DNA from: Verrucomicrobiales bacterium | Lineage (GTDB): Bacteria; Verrucomicrobiota; Verrucomicrobiia; Limisphaerales; UBA9464 | NCBI GenBank assembly: GCA_027489875.1 | Contig: JAIXZE010000321.1 | Span: 1 to 38,621, forward strand | Direction: 5' to 3' | DNA length: 38,621 bases | Part shown: one piece after another, positions 8,722 through 17,826 of the stretch | Layout: every line of letters begins with the position of its first letter | Numbering within the stretch: position 1 is the stretch's first letter | The notes under the pieces: generated by a model | Database searches by the model: none | The model's input: only the letters and a program-made list of their open reading frames with translations | What the model was told of the DNA's origin: nothing | Position numbers and translations under genes: made by a program

Positions 8722-10332
8722 ATGCAGGACAAGCCGATCGCGATCACAACGGAATCGACCGCCCGGGTGGGAACGAAGGCTCCGTGGGCGTCCGGATCCT
8801 CGATGGAGGATGCGGATCGCGCTGTCCTGCGAGGGCTGTTGGAGGGCGAGAGCGAGCCCATGGTGGTGCTGGCCCTCAACGGAAATCTGGTGGGATGGAA
8901 CCGCGCGGTGGAGGTGTTGCTGGGGCGGGTTCCTCAGGCGGAGGGCGGCACGATCTTCGATCTGGTCACGCCGGCATCGCATGCTTCCTGGCACGGTTGG
9001 TTGCTGCGATTGGTGAACGGGGAAAACGTTCCGGCGGTGCGGACGTGCATTCCGGGGGTAAACGGCGAGGAAGTCTGGGTGGATGCCTCGCTGTTCGCCG
9101 TGAGCCTCGGGGAGGACCGGGTTCTGGCGCGTGTGCGCTTCCGGGACCGGACGCGGGAGACGCGGGCGGAAGCGGCGCAGCGCGCCAGCGAGGAGCGTTT
9201 CCGGATGCTTTGCGCGATGGCTCCCGTGGGCGTGTTCCAGACGGATCCCGAGGGGCGCCTGACCTACACCAACCAGCGGTGGCGACAACTCGCCGGCCTT
9301 TACTCGGCCGCCGAGCCCCGGGGACTGTGGTGGCAGGCGGTACACCCCGAAGACCGGCCGCGTGTCGTGGATCTCTGGCAGAGCTCGCTGCGCCACGGGA
9401 ACGAGTTCTTCGCGGAATTCCGGTTCCTGGTGGAACGTGGGCAGGCGCGCTGGGGGCGCACCCGCATCGCCCAGCAGGCCGGGTCTGATGGTCGGGTGGC
9501 CTACTGCATTGGAACGAGCGAGGACGTCACGGACCTGAAACGCGTGCAGTCCGATCTCGCAGCAGCGCGGGATGCGGCGATGGAATCCGCGCGGTTGAAG
9601 ACCCAGTTCCTCTCCAACATCAGTCACGAGATCCGGACGCCGATGAACGGCGTGCTCGGGATGCTGGAACTCCTGACCGCGACCGACCTCACGGAGTCGC
9701 AGCAGCGCTACGCGGGGATTGCCCGCGAGAGTGCGGACATCCTGCTGGGCGTGATGGAGGATATCCTGGATTTCTCCCGATTGGAGGCAGGCCGACTGCG
9801 GTTGACGCCGCTGCCCTTCTCCCCCGGAGAGGTGTTGGCCGAGGTGATGCGTCAGGCGGCGATGCTGGCAGATGCCCGGGGAGTTTCGATGCAGCTCGAA
9901 GTGGATCCGCGCATTCCCGCACAGGTCATCGGCGATGGCACCCGCTTGCAGCAGGTCCTGTCCAAACTGGTCGGGAACGCCGTGAAGTTCACGCCGGAGG
10001 GGTCGGTGCGCTTGCGATGCCATCAATTGTCGGTGGACGGGCAGCGCTGTCTGCTGCGCTTCGAGGTGGTGGACACCGGGATCGGGATTCCGCCGGCCGC
10101 GGTGGAACGCATTTTCCATCCCTTCGTCCAGGTGGACGGGGAGCCGACGCGTCGGCACGGTGGCACAGGCCTTGGACTGGCCTTGGTCAAACAGTTGGTC
10201 GAGTTGATGGGCGGCGAGGTGCGGGTCGAGAGTGTTCTGGGATCCGGGTCGACCTTTTGGTTCCACCTCACGTTTCCCTTGGTGGATCGGAATGTTCCGT
10301 CGGGCGATACGGGATTCAGGAGAAGAGAATGA
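8722..10332 (+). CDS. Soluble PAS-domain sensor histidine kinase
   Basis: This 536-residue protein has no membrane segment. Two PAS-type domains come first: one around [20 protein letters not shown], and one from [20 protein letters not shown] to [11 protein letters not shown], followed by a short helix. The kinase core has the H-box [12 protein letters not shown] (His near residue 300), N-box [21 protein letters not shown] and [15 protein letters not shown]. No receiver is attached and no response-regulator gene is adjacent, so the partner is elsewhere or is the neighbouring Phc-like system. It starts 56 bp after the porin gene. ATG 8722 follows GAGAGGAGAAGGG; the alternative GTG 8680 has GGGAGG about 9 nt upstream. 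Its stop overlaps the next start (ATGA). Confidence 0.85.
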   Translation: MQDKPIAITTESTARVGTKAPWASGSSMEDADRAVLRGLLEGESEPMVVLALNGNLVGWNRAVEVLLGRVPQAEGGTIFDLVTPASHASWHGWLLRLVNGENVPAVRTCIPGVNGEEVWVDASLFAVSLGEDRVLARVRFRDRTRETRAEAAQRASEERFRMLCAMAPVGVFQTDPEGRLTYTNQRWRQLAGLYSAAEPRGLWWQAVHPEDRPRVVDLWQSSLRHGNEFFAEFRFLVERGQARWGRTRIAQQAGSDGRVAYCIGTSEDVTDLKRVQSDLAAARDAAMESARLKTQFLSNISHEIRTPMNGVLGMLELLTATDLTESQQRYAGIARESADILLGVMEDILDFSRLEAGRLRLTPLPFSPGEVLAEVMRQAAMLADARGVSMQLEVDPRIPAQVIGDGTRLQQVLSKLVGNAVKFTPEGSVRLRCHQLSVDGQRCLLRFEVVDTGIGIPPAAVERIFHPFVQVDGEPTRRHGGTGLGLALVKQLVELMGGEVRVESVLGSGSTFWFHLTFPLVDRNVPSGDTGFRRRE

Positions 10333-11891
10333 GCACGAGCATGAGGTTGGCCCGATCACTGAACGGATGGGTTTCGCTGGATCCGGCGATGGCCAATCGC
10401 CACGGCCTGGTGGCCGGGGCGACCGGAACTGGAAAGACGGTGACCCTCCAGAGCATGGCGGAGTCCTTCAGCCGGTTGGGCGTTCCGGTGTTTCTGGCGG
10501 ATGTGAAGGGGGATCTTTCCGGCTTGGGGAAGGCCGGCGGAACCTCATCGAAGGTGTTGGATCGGGTGCGCCAGCTGGAGGTGGAGGATTACCGGCCTGA
10601 GGCGTTCCCGGTCGTGTTCTGGGATGTGTTCGGTCGGCAAGGTCATCCCTTGCGGACGACGGTCTCCGAAATGGGGCCGCTGATGCTGGGAAGGGTGCTC
10701 CAGCTGAATGAAACGCAGGCGGCGGTGTTGTCCGTGGCGTTTCGTGTGGCGGACGAGCATGGGCTGCTGTTGTTGGATTTGAAGGATCTGCAGGCGGTCT
10801 TGCGCCACCTGGGGGAGAACGCGGCCGCGTTCACCTCGAAGTACGGCAACATTTCGCCGGCCAGCATCGGGGCGATCCAGCGCGGGTTGCTGCAACTGGA
10901 GTCGCAGGGGGCAGCCGTCTTCTTCGGTGAGCCCGCCCTGAACCTTGAGGACCTGTTGCAGACCGAGGGTGGCCGCGGCGTGATCAACATCCTGGCGGCC
11001 GATCAGTTGATGCAGTCGCCCAAGCTCTACGCGTCCCTTTTGCTGTGGCTGCTGGGTGAGCTGTTCGAGCAATTGCCGGAGGTGGGCGATCTCGACCGAC
11101 CGAAGCTGGTGTTCTTCTTCGACGAGGCACACCTGCTGTTCAACGACATGCCCTCGGCGCTCCTCGAGAAGGTGGAGCAGGTGGTGCGGTTGATCCGGTC
11201 CAAGGGCGTGGGAGTCTACTTCGTGACGCAGAACCCGCGCGACGTCCCGGACCGGGTCCTGGGCCAGTTGGGCAACCGCGTCCAGCATGCGTTGCGCGCC
11301 TTCACCCCGGCCGATCAAAAGGCAGTGCGCGCGGCAGCGCAGACGTTCCGGGCGAATCCCGCGCTCGATACCGAATCGATCCTGACGCAACTGGGGATCG
11401 GGGAAGCGTTGGTGTCGGTGCTGGATGCCCAGGGGCAGCCGACGGTTGTGGAGCGGGGGTTGGTGGCCCCTCCGTCCTCGCATCTTGGACCGCTCACGGA
11501 TGTCGAACGCGAGGCATTGATCCGGACTTCGATCGTTGCAGGCGTGTACGAGAAGGCGGTGGATCGGGAGTCCGCTTACGAACGCCTCACGGGGGCGGTT
11601 TCCGGTGGTGTCGGGCAGCAGTCGGCTCCTCCGGTCGCCGAGGAGAAGCGTGGGTTCTTCGGGCGGTTGTTTGGTGGCGGCGAGCCGGCCCCTGCACCTG
11701 CGTTGCCTCCGGCGCTTCCGCGGGTTGAACCTCGAACGCGCACGGCGCGGGCCGAGAAGTCCGTGGGCGACGTGGTGATCCAGACGGCGGCGAGGTCGTT
11801 GACCTCGAACATCGCGGGCGCGATCGGCCGGGAGATCGTTCGGGGTGTTCTGGGGGGATTGCTCGGAGGCGGTTCACGCCGACGCCGCTAG
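10329..11891 (+). CDS. HerA-like/DUF853 (YjgR-type) ATPase
   Basis: This 520-residue protein has Walker A GATGTGKT near residue 33, following the LVAG strand. [12 protein letters not shown] is family-typical, the Walker B is LVFFFDEAH, and [11 protein letters not shown] and a C-terminal arginine-rich region follow. This matches the DUF853/HerA C-terminal family (E. coli YjgR), P-loop ATPases of the FtsK/HerA clade with no settled function. The proline/alanine-rich linker ([12 protein letters not shown]) and hydrophobic [19 protein letters not shown] tail are usual for the family. The start ATG 10329 overlaps the kinase stop by 4 bp and has AGGAGA upstream, so the two are co-translated. The open frame upstream to 10017 is a shadow of the kinase gene. 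Confidence 0.85.
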   Translation: MSTSMRLARSLNGWVSLDPAMANRHGLVAGATGTGKTVTLQSMAESFSRLGVPVFLADVKGDLSGLGKAGGTSSKVLDRVRQLEVEDYRPEAFPVVFWDVFGRQGHPLRTTVSEMGPLMLGRVLQLNETQAAVLSVAFRVADEHGLLLLDLKDLQAVLRHLGENAAAFTSKYGNISPASIGAIQRGLLQLESQGAAVFFGEPALNLEDLLQTEGGRGVINILAADQLMQSPKLYASLLLWLLGELFEQLPEVGDLDRPKLVFFFDEAHLLFNDMPSALLEKVEQVVRLIRSKGVGVYFVTQNPRDVPDRVLGQLGNRVQHALRAFTPADQKAVRAAAQTFRANPALDTESILTQLGIGEALVSVLDAQGQPTVVERGLVAPPSSHLGPLTDVEREALIRTSIVAGVYEKAVDRESAYERLTGAVSGGVGQQSAPPVAEEKRGFFGRLFGGGEPAPAPALPPALPRVEPRTRTARAEKSVGDVVIQTAARSLTSNIAGAIGREIVRGVLGGLLGGGSRRRR

Positions 11892-11898
11892 GGACCCT

Positions 11899-13611
11899 GT
11901 GGAGACTTCCGAAACGCAAAAGTCACCGGGTGGGTCTGTCCGCTTCGGCAGTCTTTGGAACCCGGAGACACGGCGATACCCGCTCGCGATCCTTGCGGCG
12001 CTGGCGCTGGCGTTGGCGTATCCCGCTCCGGGAATTGCGGGCCTGGCGTGGGTAGCCCCCGGATTGCTGTTGATGTCCGGGCTGGGTTTGCGGTGGCAGG
12101 AATCCTTCCGGGTGGGCTACGTGGCAGGCTTGGTCCAGTCACTGGTATCATTGAGGTGGTTGCTGGAGATGCCGCATCCGGCGGGTGCGATGGCCGGTTG
12201 GCTCGCGTTGTCCGGGTATTGCGCCCTTTTTCCGGGCCTTTGGGTGGCGATTTCGGCGGCCATCGTGGCGCGGCGGAGTCGTTCGGAGGTCGGGATCCGC
12301 GAAGTAGCCGGAAAGACGTCCGTGCCATCGGACGGGTGGCGGGGAGCGGTGGAGGCCTACCTTTCCACCCCCTGGATCCGGCGGGTGTCGATTCCGGTGG
12401 CGCTGGCAGCGGTGTGGGTCGCGACGGAGATGCTGCGCAGCCGGTTGCTGACGGGGTTTCCCTGGAACCCGCTTGGGGTTTCGCAATGGCGTCAGGTGCC
12501 CCTGTTGCAGGTGGCCCGGGTGACGGGTGTGTATGGCCTTTCGTTCCTGGTGTGCTGGGCGAGCATCGCGTTTGCCGGGGCGTGCACGATGGTTGCTCTC
12601 CGGCCCCGTGAACGCTGGCTGTGGCTGGCGGAAGCCCGGCTTCCGTTGTTCGTGGTGCTGGCGTGCCTGGGCACGGGATTCTACCGGGTCATCGAGCAGC
12701 GCCGGGCGGATCTTTTGCGCCCTCCACGCACGCTCCGGGTGTCCCTCGTGCAACCCTCGATTCCGCAGACGCTGCTCTGGGATCCGGGGGAACGCGACCG
12801 CAGCTTTGCCGTGGTCTCGCGCCTGACGGACGCCGCACTGGCAACCCAACCCGACATGCTCGTCTGGCCCGAAGGCGATTTCGGATTGGATCGCGACCGG
12901 TTTCGGGAGGTGACGTCCCGTTTCGGGGGACGGCGGATTCCATGGGCGTTCAGCGCCACGGATGTGTCCGAGGAAGGAGCGGAACGGTCCGCTTACAATG
13001 CCGTGTTCCTCGGGGTCGATGGAGTCGTGGAGGCGACCTATCGGAAGCGTCGGTTGGTGGCGTTCGGCGAGTACGTGCCGCTGGTTCGCTGGTTACCGTT
13101 CATGAAGTACCTGACGCCGATCGGTGAGGGGTTTGCCGCGGGGTCGGAACCGGTGCGTTTCAAGGTGGGCAACCCAACCGGGGGTGCGGTTGCCGCCCCC
13201 GTGATCTGTTTCGAGGACATCTTTCCCCACGGTGTTCGGGACCACGTCGGAGCGGAGGTGGATTTCCTGCTCGAACTGACGAATGACGGGTGGTTCGGCA
13301 CGAGCAGCGCGCAATGGCAACACCTCGCGAACGTGGTGTTCCGGGCGGTGGAGAATGACGTGGCCATCGTCCGCTGCGCCAACAACGGGATCAGCTGCTG
13401 GGTGGACGCGCTCGGACTGGTGCGCGACGTCCTTGGGGAAGGTGGGCCCGATGTCTACCGGCCAGGTTTCCGGACGATCGAGGTGCCGGTTGGCACCGGG
13501 CGCAACGGTGGGACGTGGTATCGCAAGTACGGGGACGTGTTTGGCTGGGGATGTGTGGGGTATGCGGTTTTGGCCGCCATGGGTGCGCTTCGGGGGGCGC
13601 GGGGCGTTTGA
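11899..13611 (+). CDS. lnt: Apolipoprotein N-acyltransferase
   Basis: This 570-residue protein N-acylates the diacylglyceryl-cysteine of lipoproteins in the inner membrane. The N-terminal half holds several membrane spans (for example LAILAALALALAYP, ALAAVWVATEML and PLFVVLACLGTGF). The periplasmic nitrilase domain keeps the Glu-Lys-Cys triad: Glu325 in VWPEGDF, Lys383 in YRKRRLVAFGEYVP and Cys437 in PVICFEDIF. NDGWFG, WQHLANVVFRAVEN and ANNGIS are family signatures. GTG 11899, 7 bp after the ATPase stop, is the best start; an ATG at 11845 inside the ATPase gene is possible but adds nothing recognisable. Length is somewhat above the usual 500-520 residues, owing to an insert near residues 130-160. 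Confidence 0.92.
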   Translation: METSETQKSPGGSVRFGSLWNPETRRYPLAILAALALALAYPAPGIAGLAWVAPGLLLMSGLGLRWQESFRVGYVAGLVQSLVSLRWLLEMPHPAGAMAGWLALSGYCALFPGLWVAISAAIVARRSRSEVGIREVAGKTSVPSDGWRGAVEAYLSTPWIRRVSIPVALAAVWVATEMLRSRLLTGFPWNPLGVSQWRQVPLLQVARVTGVYGLSFLVCWASIAFAGACTMVALRPRERWLWLAEARLPLFVVLACLGTGFYRVIEQRRADLLRPPRTLRVSLVQPSIPQTLLWDPGERDRSFAVVSRLTDAALATQPDMLVWPEGDFGLDRDRFREVTSRFGGRRIPWAFSATDVSEEGAERSAYNAVFLGVDGVVEATYRKRRLVAFGEYVPLVRWLPFMKYLTPIGEGFAAGSEPVRFKVGNPTGGAVAAPVICFEDIFPHGVRDHVGAEVDFLLELTNDGWFGTSSAQWQHLANVVFRAVENDVAIVRCANNGISCWVDALGLVRDVLGEGGPDVYRPGFRTIEVPVGTGRNGGTWYRKYGDVFGWGCVGYAVLAAMGALRGARGV

Positions 13612-13632
13612 AGTTTCACGCACCGCCGCTCG

Positions 13633-13930
13633 TGCCCCGAAGGGGCAACCGGTGAAGCCAATACGGGGTGGAACCCCGTGGACCACGCCACAAAACGTCC
13701 TCTGCGCCCTGAAAGGGCACACAGGACAAGGCACCCGCGTTCACCGTTCGCCCCGTCGGGGCGAGGTGTCATGGGGTAGGTTACCCAGGGTTCCGCTTTG
13801 CTCCACCCCGGGGACCGCGTCCCCCGAAACATTCTCCGCGCCCTCAAAGGGCGCACGGGGACATTCGCCGTGGTGGGTGTGTGATCACGGGTTGTCGCCG
13901 TGCGCCCCGTTGGGGCTAGGGCGGGCGCGG
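13633..13930. repeat. Family A palindrome cluster (BIME-like)
   Basis: This is a run of short GC hairpins: TGCCCC-GAA-GGGGCA (13633-13647), ACGGGGT/AACCCCGT near 13663-13680, GCCCT-GAA-AGGGC near 13706, CGCCCC-GTC-GGGGCG near 13750, and GCGCCCTCAAAGGGCGC (13838-13854). The part at about 13790-13870 is the reverse complement of the unit at 38236-38305 next to the IS200-like transposase, with ATTCTCCGCG and CACGGGGACAT shared around the hairpin. Copies in both orientations, clustering and the transposase link resemble REP/BIME elements. Confidence 0.75.
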
Positions 13931-13994
13931 GATGCATGTCCGCGGAATGCGTCCCCTAAGCCGTAACCATGCGGTTGAAAACGGGAATAGGTTC

Positions 13995-14026
13995 ACGCGG
14001 AGACGCGGAGACGCGGAGGCGCGGAG
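13995..14026. repeat. Tandem 8-bp repeat, four units
   Basis: ACGCGGAG is repeated three times, followed by one GCGCGGAG variant, directly head to tail. It sits about 250 bp upstream of prfB. It may be a slippage-prone simple repeat; no function is evident. Confidence 0.7.
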
Positions 14027-14274
14027 AATGGACCTTTGGAAGGCAGGCAGGCCAGTTACCGTTTGGTGATCGGTTGCCGAGGTTGCAAGGCTCGTGACCA
14101 GCCCCTCTCTCCGCGCTCTACTCTACCGGCTCCGCGTGAGACGGCTGCTGCAGCGACTGGGAACTGGGAACTTTCCGTCCTGCCTCCTGACGTCGACAGC
14201 GACGGTGGGGTTGGCAATCGGCCGGCAGTCCGGGTTCGACAGGGTGGGGAGGTTCGGCCTACGTTCCCGCCCCT

Positions 14275-15423
14275 ATGTTCGAAGTCACGCGGTCCAACGT
14301 GGACGCGATCGCCGGCAAACTGGCGCAATTGAAGAAGTTCCTCGATCTCCCGCTGGTGCTGAAGCGCATCACGGAAATGGAGGCGCAGATGACTTCCGAC
14401 ACCTTCTGGAACAACCAGGACGCGGCGCGGAAGGTGATCGACGACCTGAATGGGCTGAAGCGGAAGGCCGAGCCGATGGCGTCGTTCGAGAAGCGGTTGG
14501 ACGACGTCCGCGTGCTGCTGGAATTGGGTGAGGCGGAGCCGCCGGCTGGACAGGACATGATCCAGAAGGAGGCGGACGGCGAGTTGGAGGGGCTCACCCG
14601 GGATCTCGACCGGTTCGAACTGGAAGTGTTGCTGACCGGACCGCACGACAACCGCAACTCGATCTTCAGCATCCAGGCCGGTGCCGGTGGTACCGAGGCC
14701 CAGGATTGGGCCGAAATGCTCTCGCGGATGTACGGCCGATGGTTCGATGCCCGCGGTTGGAAGTGGGAGGTCACGGATGCCTTGCCCGGCGATTCGGCCG
14801 GGTTGAAATCGGTGACATTCCGGGTCGTGGGACCGAACGCCTACGGATTCACCAAGGCAGAACGCGGTGTCCACCGGTTGGTGCGCATTTCGCCGTTCGA
14901 CTCGAACAAGCGCCGGCACACGAGCTTCGCGTCCATCGACGTGGTGGCGGAGTTGGACGATCTTTCGCTCGCGGACATCGTGATCCCGGACAGTGAGATC
15001 AAGCGCGACACGTTCCGGTCCGGCGGCAAGGGCGGCCAGAACGTGAACAAGGTCGAAACGGCGGTGCGTGTGACGCACATCCCGACCGGAATCGTGGCGG
15101 CGTCGCAGCAGGAACGGTCGCAGGCGCAGAACGAAGCGACAGCGATGTCGATGCTGAAGGCCAAGCTGTACGCGCTGAAGCTGGATCAGGCGAAGGCGGA
15201 CATGGAGAAGTTCTACGGTGAGAAGGGCAGCGTGAGCTGGGGCAACCAGATTCGCAGCTATGTCTTCCAGCCCTACCGGATGGTGAAGGACCTGCGCACC
15301 GGCGTGCAGACCTCGGACGTGCAGGGCGTGATGGACGGCGCCCTCGATGCCTACGTGAACGGATGGCTGCGGGCCGGTTGCCCGCTCAAGCGCATCCCCG
15401 GCCTCAAGGACGACGACGAATAG
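14275..15423 (+). CDS. prfB: Peptide chain release factor 2 (no programmed frameshift)
   Basis: This 382-residue protein ends translation at UGA and UAA codons. The stop-codon recognition tripeptide is Ser206-Pro207-Phe208 (RISPFDSNKRRH), which marks RF2 rather than RF1. The peptidyl-hydrolysis loop SGGKGGQNVNK has Gly253-Gly254-Gln255. The N-terminal MFEVTRSNVDAIAGKL aligns with the classical MFEI start. In E. coli and many others an in-frame UGA at about codon 26 forces an autoregulatory +1 shift; here the frame is continuous from ATG 14275, so that control is absent. trpC starts 33 bp downstream on the same strand. Confidence 0.96.
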   Translation: MFEVTRSNVDAIAGKLAQLKKFLDLPLVLKRITEMEAQMTSDTFWNNQDAARKVIDDLNGLKRKAEPMASFEKRLDDVRVLLELGEAEPPAGQDMIQKEADGELEGLTRDLDRFELEVLLTGPHDNRNSIFSIQAGAGGTEAQDWAEMLSRMYGRWFDARGWKWEVTDALPGDSAGLKSVTFRVVGPNAYGFTKAERGVHRLVRISPFDSNKRRHTSFASIDVVAELDDLSLADIVIPDSEIKRDTFRSGGKGGQNVNKVETAVRVTHIPTGIVAASQQERSQAQNEATAMSMLKAKLYALKLDQAKADMEKFYGEKGSVSWGNQIRSYVFQPYRMVKDLRTGVQTSDVQGVMDGALDAYVNGWLRAGCPLKRIPGLKDDDE

Positions 15424-15456
15424 GGAAGCGGTCGGCATCGTTTGGGAACTACGAGC

Positions 15457-16263
15457 ATGAACATCCTCGATACGATCGTTGCCCGGAAGCGTCTGGAAGT
15501 GGCGGCGTTGCCGTCAGGGCCGGTTGGGGCCCATCAGTTGCGCGCGGCGATCCAGCAGCGCGGGGACGGAGTCCGCGATTTCCTGGCGGCCCTGCGAACC
15601 CCTCGGCGCGGTTCCGTGGGGTTGATTGCGGAAGTGAAGAAGGCGTCGCCGAGCAAGGGTGTGATCCGGCCGGACTTCAATCCGGTTGCAATCGCCCGCG
15701 AATACGAGGCGGCGGGTGCCAGTTGCCTGTCGGTGCTGACGGACGTGGACTTCTTCCAGGGGTCGCTCGAATACCTTCGCGACATCCGCAAGGCGGTCAA
15801 CCTGCCGCTCCTGCGCAAGGACTTCGTCATCGACGAACGGCAGATCCTCGAAGCGATCGAGTGGGGCGCGGACGCGATCCTGCTCATCGTGGCGATCCTG
15901 ACGGACGATGAGTTGCGACATTTTCATGCGCTGGCGGATGCGGCGGGACTGACGGCATTGGTCGAGGTGCATGATGAGGTCGAGTTGGAGCGGGCGTTGG
16001 CAGCGGGTGCCCGTCTGGTGGGCGTGAACAACCGGAACCTGAAGACCTTTCACGTAGATCTTGGCACGACCGAGCGGTTGGCGCGGCGGTTGTGGACGGC
16101 GGATGGGGCCCAGGATCGGTTGCTCGTGGCCGAGAGCGGCATTGATTCACGGGCCGACGTGGAGCGTCTGCGGGCCTGTGGTGCCGGAGCGATCCTCGTG
16201 GGCGAGTCGCTCATGCGCTCGCCGGTGATCGGCGACAAGGTTTCGGCATTGCTGGGCTCGTGA
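15457..16263 (+). CDS. trpC: Indole-3-glycerol phosphate synthase
   Basis: This 268-residue TIM-barrel enzyme converts CdRP to indole-3-glycerol phosphate, the fourth step of tryptophan synthesis. Family signatures are present: IAEVKKASPSKG with the catalytic Lys, LRKDFVIDERQILEA, GADAILLIVAIL, LVEVHDEVELERAL, VGVNNRNLKTF and AESGIDSRADVERL with the phosphate-binding GAILVGESLMRS. Length is normal. ATG 15457 starts MNILDTIVARKR as usual; TTG 15442 would add five residues. No other trp gene lies nearby, so the pathway is dispersed in this genome, at least locally. Confidence 0.95.
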   Translation: MNILDTIVARKRLEVAALPSGPVGAHQLRAAIQQRGDGVRDFLAALRTPRRGSVGLIAEVKKASPSKGVIRPDFNPVAIAREYEAAGASCLSVLTDVDFFQGSLEYLRDIRKAVNLPLLRKDFVIDERQILEAIEWGADAILLIVAILTDDELRHFHALADAAGLTALVEVHDEVELERALAAGARLVGVNNRNLKTFHVDLGTTERLARRLWTADGAQDRLLVAESGIDSRADVERLRACGAGAILVGESLMRSPVIGDKVSALLGS

Positions 16264-16297
16264 TTCAAGCGGACGTCGCGCGGCTTCCATCCGGAAC

Positions 16298-16400
16298 GGG
16301 GTGGCGATGTCCTCGTCGCCTTTCCTGTTCCTGACCCATGGCGATGTCCTCATCGCCCTGAGAAAGGCTCTGGAACGGCGACGAGGACGTCGCCACCCCG
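16298..16400. repeat. Family B palindromic repeat (long form)
   Basis: The left arm GGGGTGGCGATGTCCTCGTC and the right arm GGCGACGAGGACGTCGCCAC pair with each other. The spacer contains a second GGCGATGTCCTCATCGCC arm, so this copy looks like one and a half units. It lies 34 bp after the trpC stop and may fold as a transcription terminator. Confidence 0.7.
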
Positions 16401-16476
16401 ATTCATGGGGGGCAGAGTCAAGATGCGACCGGGACGCCTCCCTCGGCGACAACAGTCTTTGCGTCGTCGAGGAACC

Positions 16477-16484
16477 GGAGGAGA
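16477..16484 (+). promoter_or_regulatory. Strong Shine-Dalgarno of the CxxCH gene
   Basis: GGAGGAGA ends 9 nt before ATG 16494. It is one of the few strong ribosome sites in the window, and it decides for this ATG over the in-frame GTG at 16485. Confidence 0.6.
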
Positions 16485-16493
16485 GTGGTGGCA

Positions 16494-17741
16494 ATGAACC
16501 GAGCGGGGACTTGGGTGGGAGCACTGGCGCTGACGCTGATGGCGGTGGTTGCGTCTGGCGCCGCGGAGTTTGAGCCGGATCTCTCGGCGGAGGCGCATCG
16601 CTATTTTGATCGGGTGCCCACCGATCGGTTCACGCGTCGGTTGGACGAACTCGAAGGCGGCCGTGTTGAACTGGACCGCAGCAGTGAACTCGCGTTCGTC
16701 AAAAGCCTCCTCAAGGCGCTTGGGATTCCGGAGTCATCCCAAATGCTGGTCTTCTCGAACACCAGCCTGCAGTTGAGCCTGATCAATCCCTCGAATCCGC
16801 GCGCGCTGTACTTCAACGACGAGCTGTACCTGGGGTGGGTGCCGGGTGGGAAGATCGAGATGGCGACGATCGATGCCGAGCTGGGAGCCGTGTTCTACAT
16901 CTTCGATGTGCCCCGATCTGGTGGAAACATCCGGGTCGAACGCGCCCGTCGCTGCATGAACTGCCATGCGAACGAGGACACGTTTCATGTTCCCGGCCTG
17001 GCGGTGAAGTCTGTGGCCCCCGCGGCCGGTGGCGGCAGCCTCGACAGCTTTCGGAAGGAGATTTCAGGCCATGGCGTGCCGTTGGCCGAACGCTTCGGCG
17101 GCTGGCATGTGACGGGGGACGGTGGGATGGACGGGCACCTTGGAAACCGGATGGGAAAACTGTTCCAGGGAGAGATCACGTGGACGCCGCTCGAACCGGG
17201 AAAGCGCTTTGACTGGAACCGCTATCCGGTGTCCACGAGCGACCTGCTGCCACACCTCGTCCATGAACATCAGGTGGGTGGGGTGAACCGGATGGCGCGG
17301 GCGCAGTATCGGGTGCGTGAACTGCGCGCCTCAGGGAAGGGAACCCTGAGTGCCGTCGCGCAGTCCGCAGTCGAGGAGGATGCCCGGGAGCTCGTACGTT
17401 ACCTCCTCTTCGCCGACGAAGTGCCGCTGCCGTCGGCGGGAGTTCCGGGGGACGAGGCCTTTCGGACGGACTTCGCGAAGGCCCGGGTGGTGGTGGAAGG
17501 CCGGTCATTGAAGGATTTCGACCTCAAGACGCGGTTGTTCCGCTACCGGTGCAGCTTCCTGGTGCATACGCCGCAGTTCGCCGGGCTCGACCCCGAGGTC
17601 TGGGGACGGGTGTTGCGCGGGCTGGAATCGGCTCTGGCGTCGGGTAGGGCAAATCCGGAGTTCCGCTACCTCGGGGAAGATGAGAAGGCGGCGATCCGAT
17701 CGATCCTACGGGCGAAGGTGGCGGGATTCGTGGGCCGGTGA
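16494..17741 (+). CDS. Secreted protein with one CxxCH haem-type motif
   Basis: This 415-residue protein has a clear signal peptide (WVGALALTLMAVVASGAAEF). Cys154-x-x-Cys157-His158 (RCMNCHANED) is a c-type haem attachment motif, in a context (MNCHANE) usual for cytochrome c-like domains. Several His/Met residues downstream (GHGVPLAERFGGWHV, HLVHEHQVGG) could supply the distal ligand. No other domain is recognised. It may be a periplasmic haem protein related to the large cytochrome-like hypothetical families of planctomycetes and verrucomicrobia, but redox partners are not nearby. The gene stands alone: repeat DNA upstream, and a convergent rhodanese gene downstream with a terminator between. 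Confidence 0.75.
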   Translation: MNRAGTWVGALALTLMAVVASGAAEFEPDLSAEAHRYFDRVPTDRFTRRLDELEGGRVELDRSSELAFVKSLLKALGIPESSQMLVFSNTSLQLSLINPSNPRALYFNDELYLGWVPGGKIEMATIDAELGAVFYIFDVPRSGGNIRVERARRCMNCHANEDTFHVPGLAVKSVAPAAGGGSLDSFRKEISGHGVPLAERFGGWHVTGDGGMDGHLGNRMGKLFQGEITWTPLEPGKRFDWNRYPVSTSDLLPHLVHEHQVGGVNRMARAQYRVRELRASGKGTLSAVAQSAVEEDARELVRYLLFADEVPLPSAGVPGDEAFRTDFAKARVVVEGRSLKDFDLKTRLFRYRCSFLVHTPQFAGLDPEVWGRVLRGLESALASGRANPEFRYLGEDEKAAIRSILRAKVAGFVGR

Positions 17742-17764
17742 TGGCGGCCTGACGCCGGAGGGGG

Positions 17765-17793
17765 AACGAAAAAGGGCGACCCAAGGGTCGCCC
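17765..17793 (-). terminator. Rho-independent terminator of the rhodanese gene
   Basis: On the minus strand GGGCGACCC-TT-GGGTCGCCC forms a perfect 9-bp stem followed by TTTTTCGTT. It begins 33 bp past the rhodanese stop. The T-run is only on the minus-strand side, so it mainly serves that gene, though the stem could also slow the convergent transcript. Confidence 0.8.
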
Positions 17794-17826
17794 ATGTTCT
17801 GGGATGATGTGGGTCCGAAGTCCGGC

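Larger units (their letters stand above)
13612..14274. other. 663-bp intergenic region, repeat-rich, prfB upstream
   Basis: No convincing gene is seen. 13633-13930 is a cluster of family A hairpins, 13995-14026 is a tandem 8-mer, and 14030-14274 is unassigned sequence that should carry the prfB promoter. The open frames across it are low-complexity Pro/Arg/Gly readings of the palindromes. A GGTTCGA near 14232 looks like a tRNA T-loop, but no paired arms or acceptor stem exist. Confidence 0.7.

Noticed and set aside
13612..13966. Possible CRISPR array in the hairpin clusters at 13.6 and 38.2 kb
   Set aside because: The repeats differ from each other, spacing is irregular, no unique spacers of even length occur and no cas genes are present.
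14225..14250. tRNA-like GGTTCGA T-loop
   Set aside because: No complementary T-arm, anticodon arm or acceptor stem around it.
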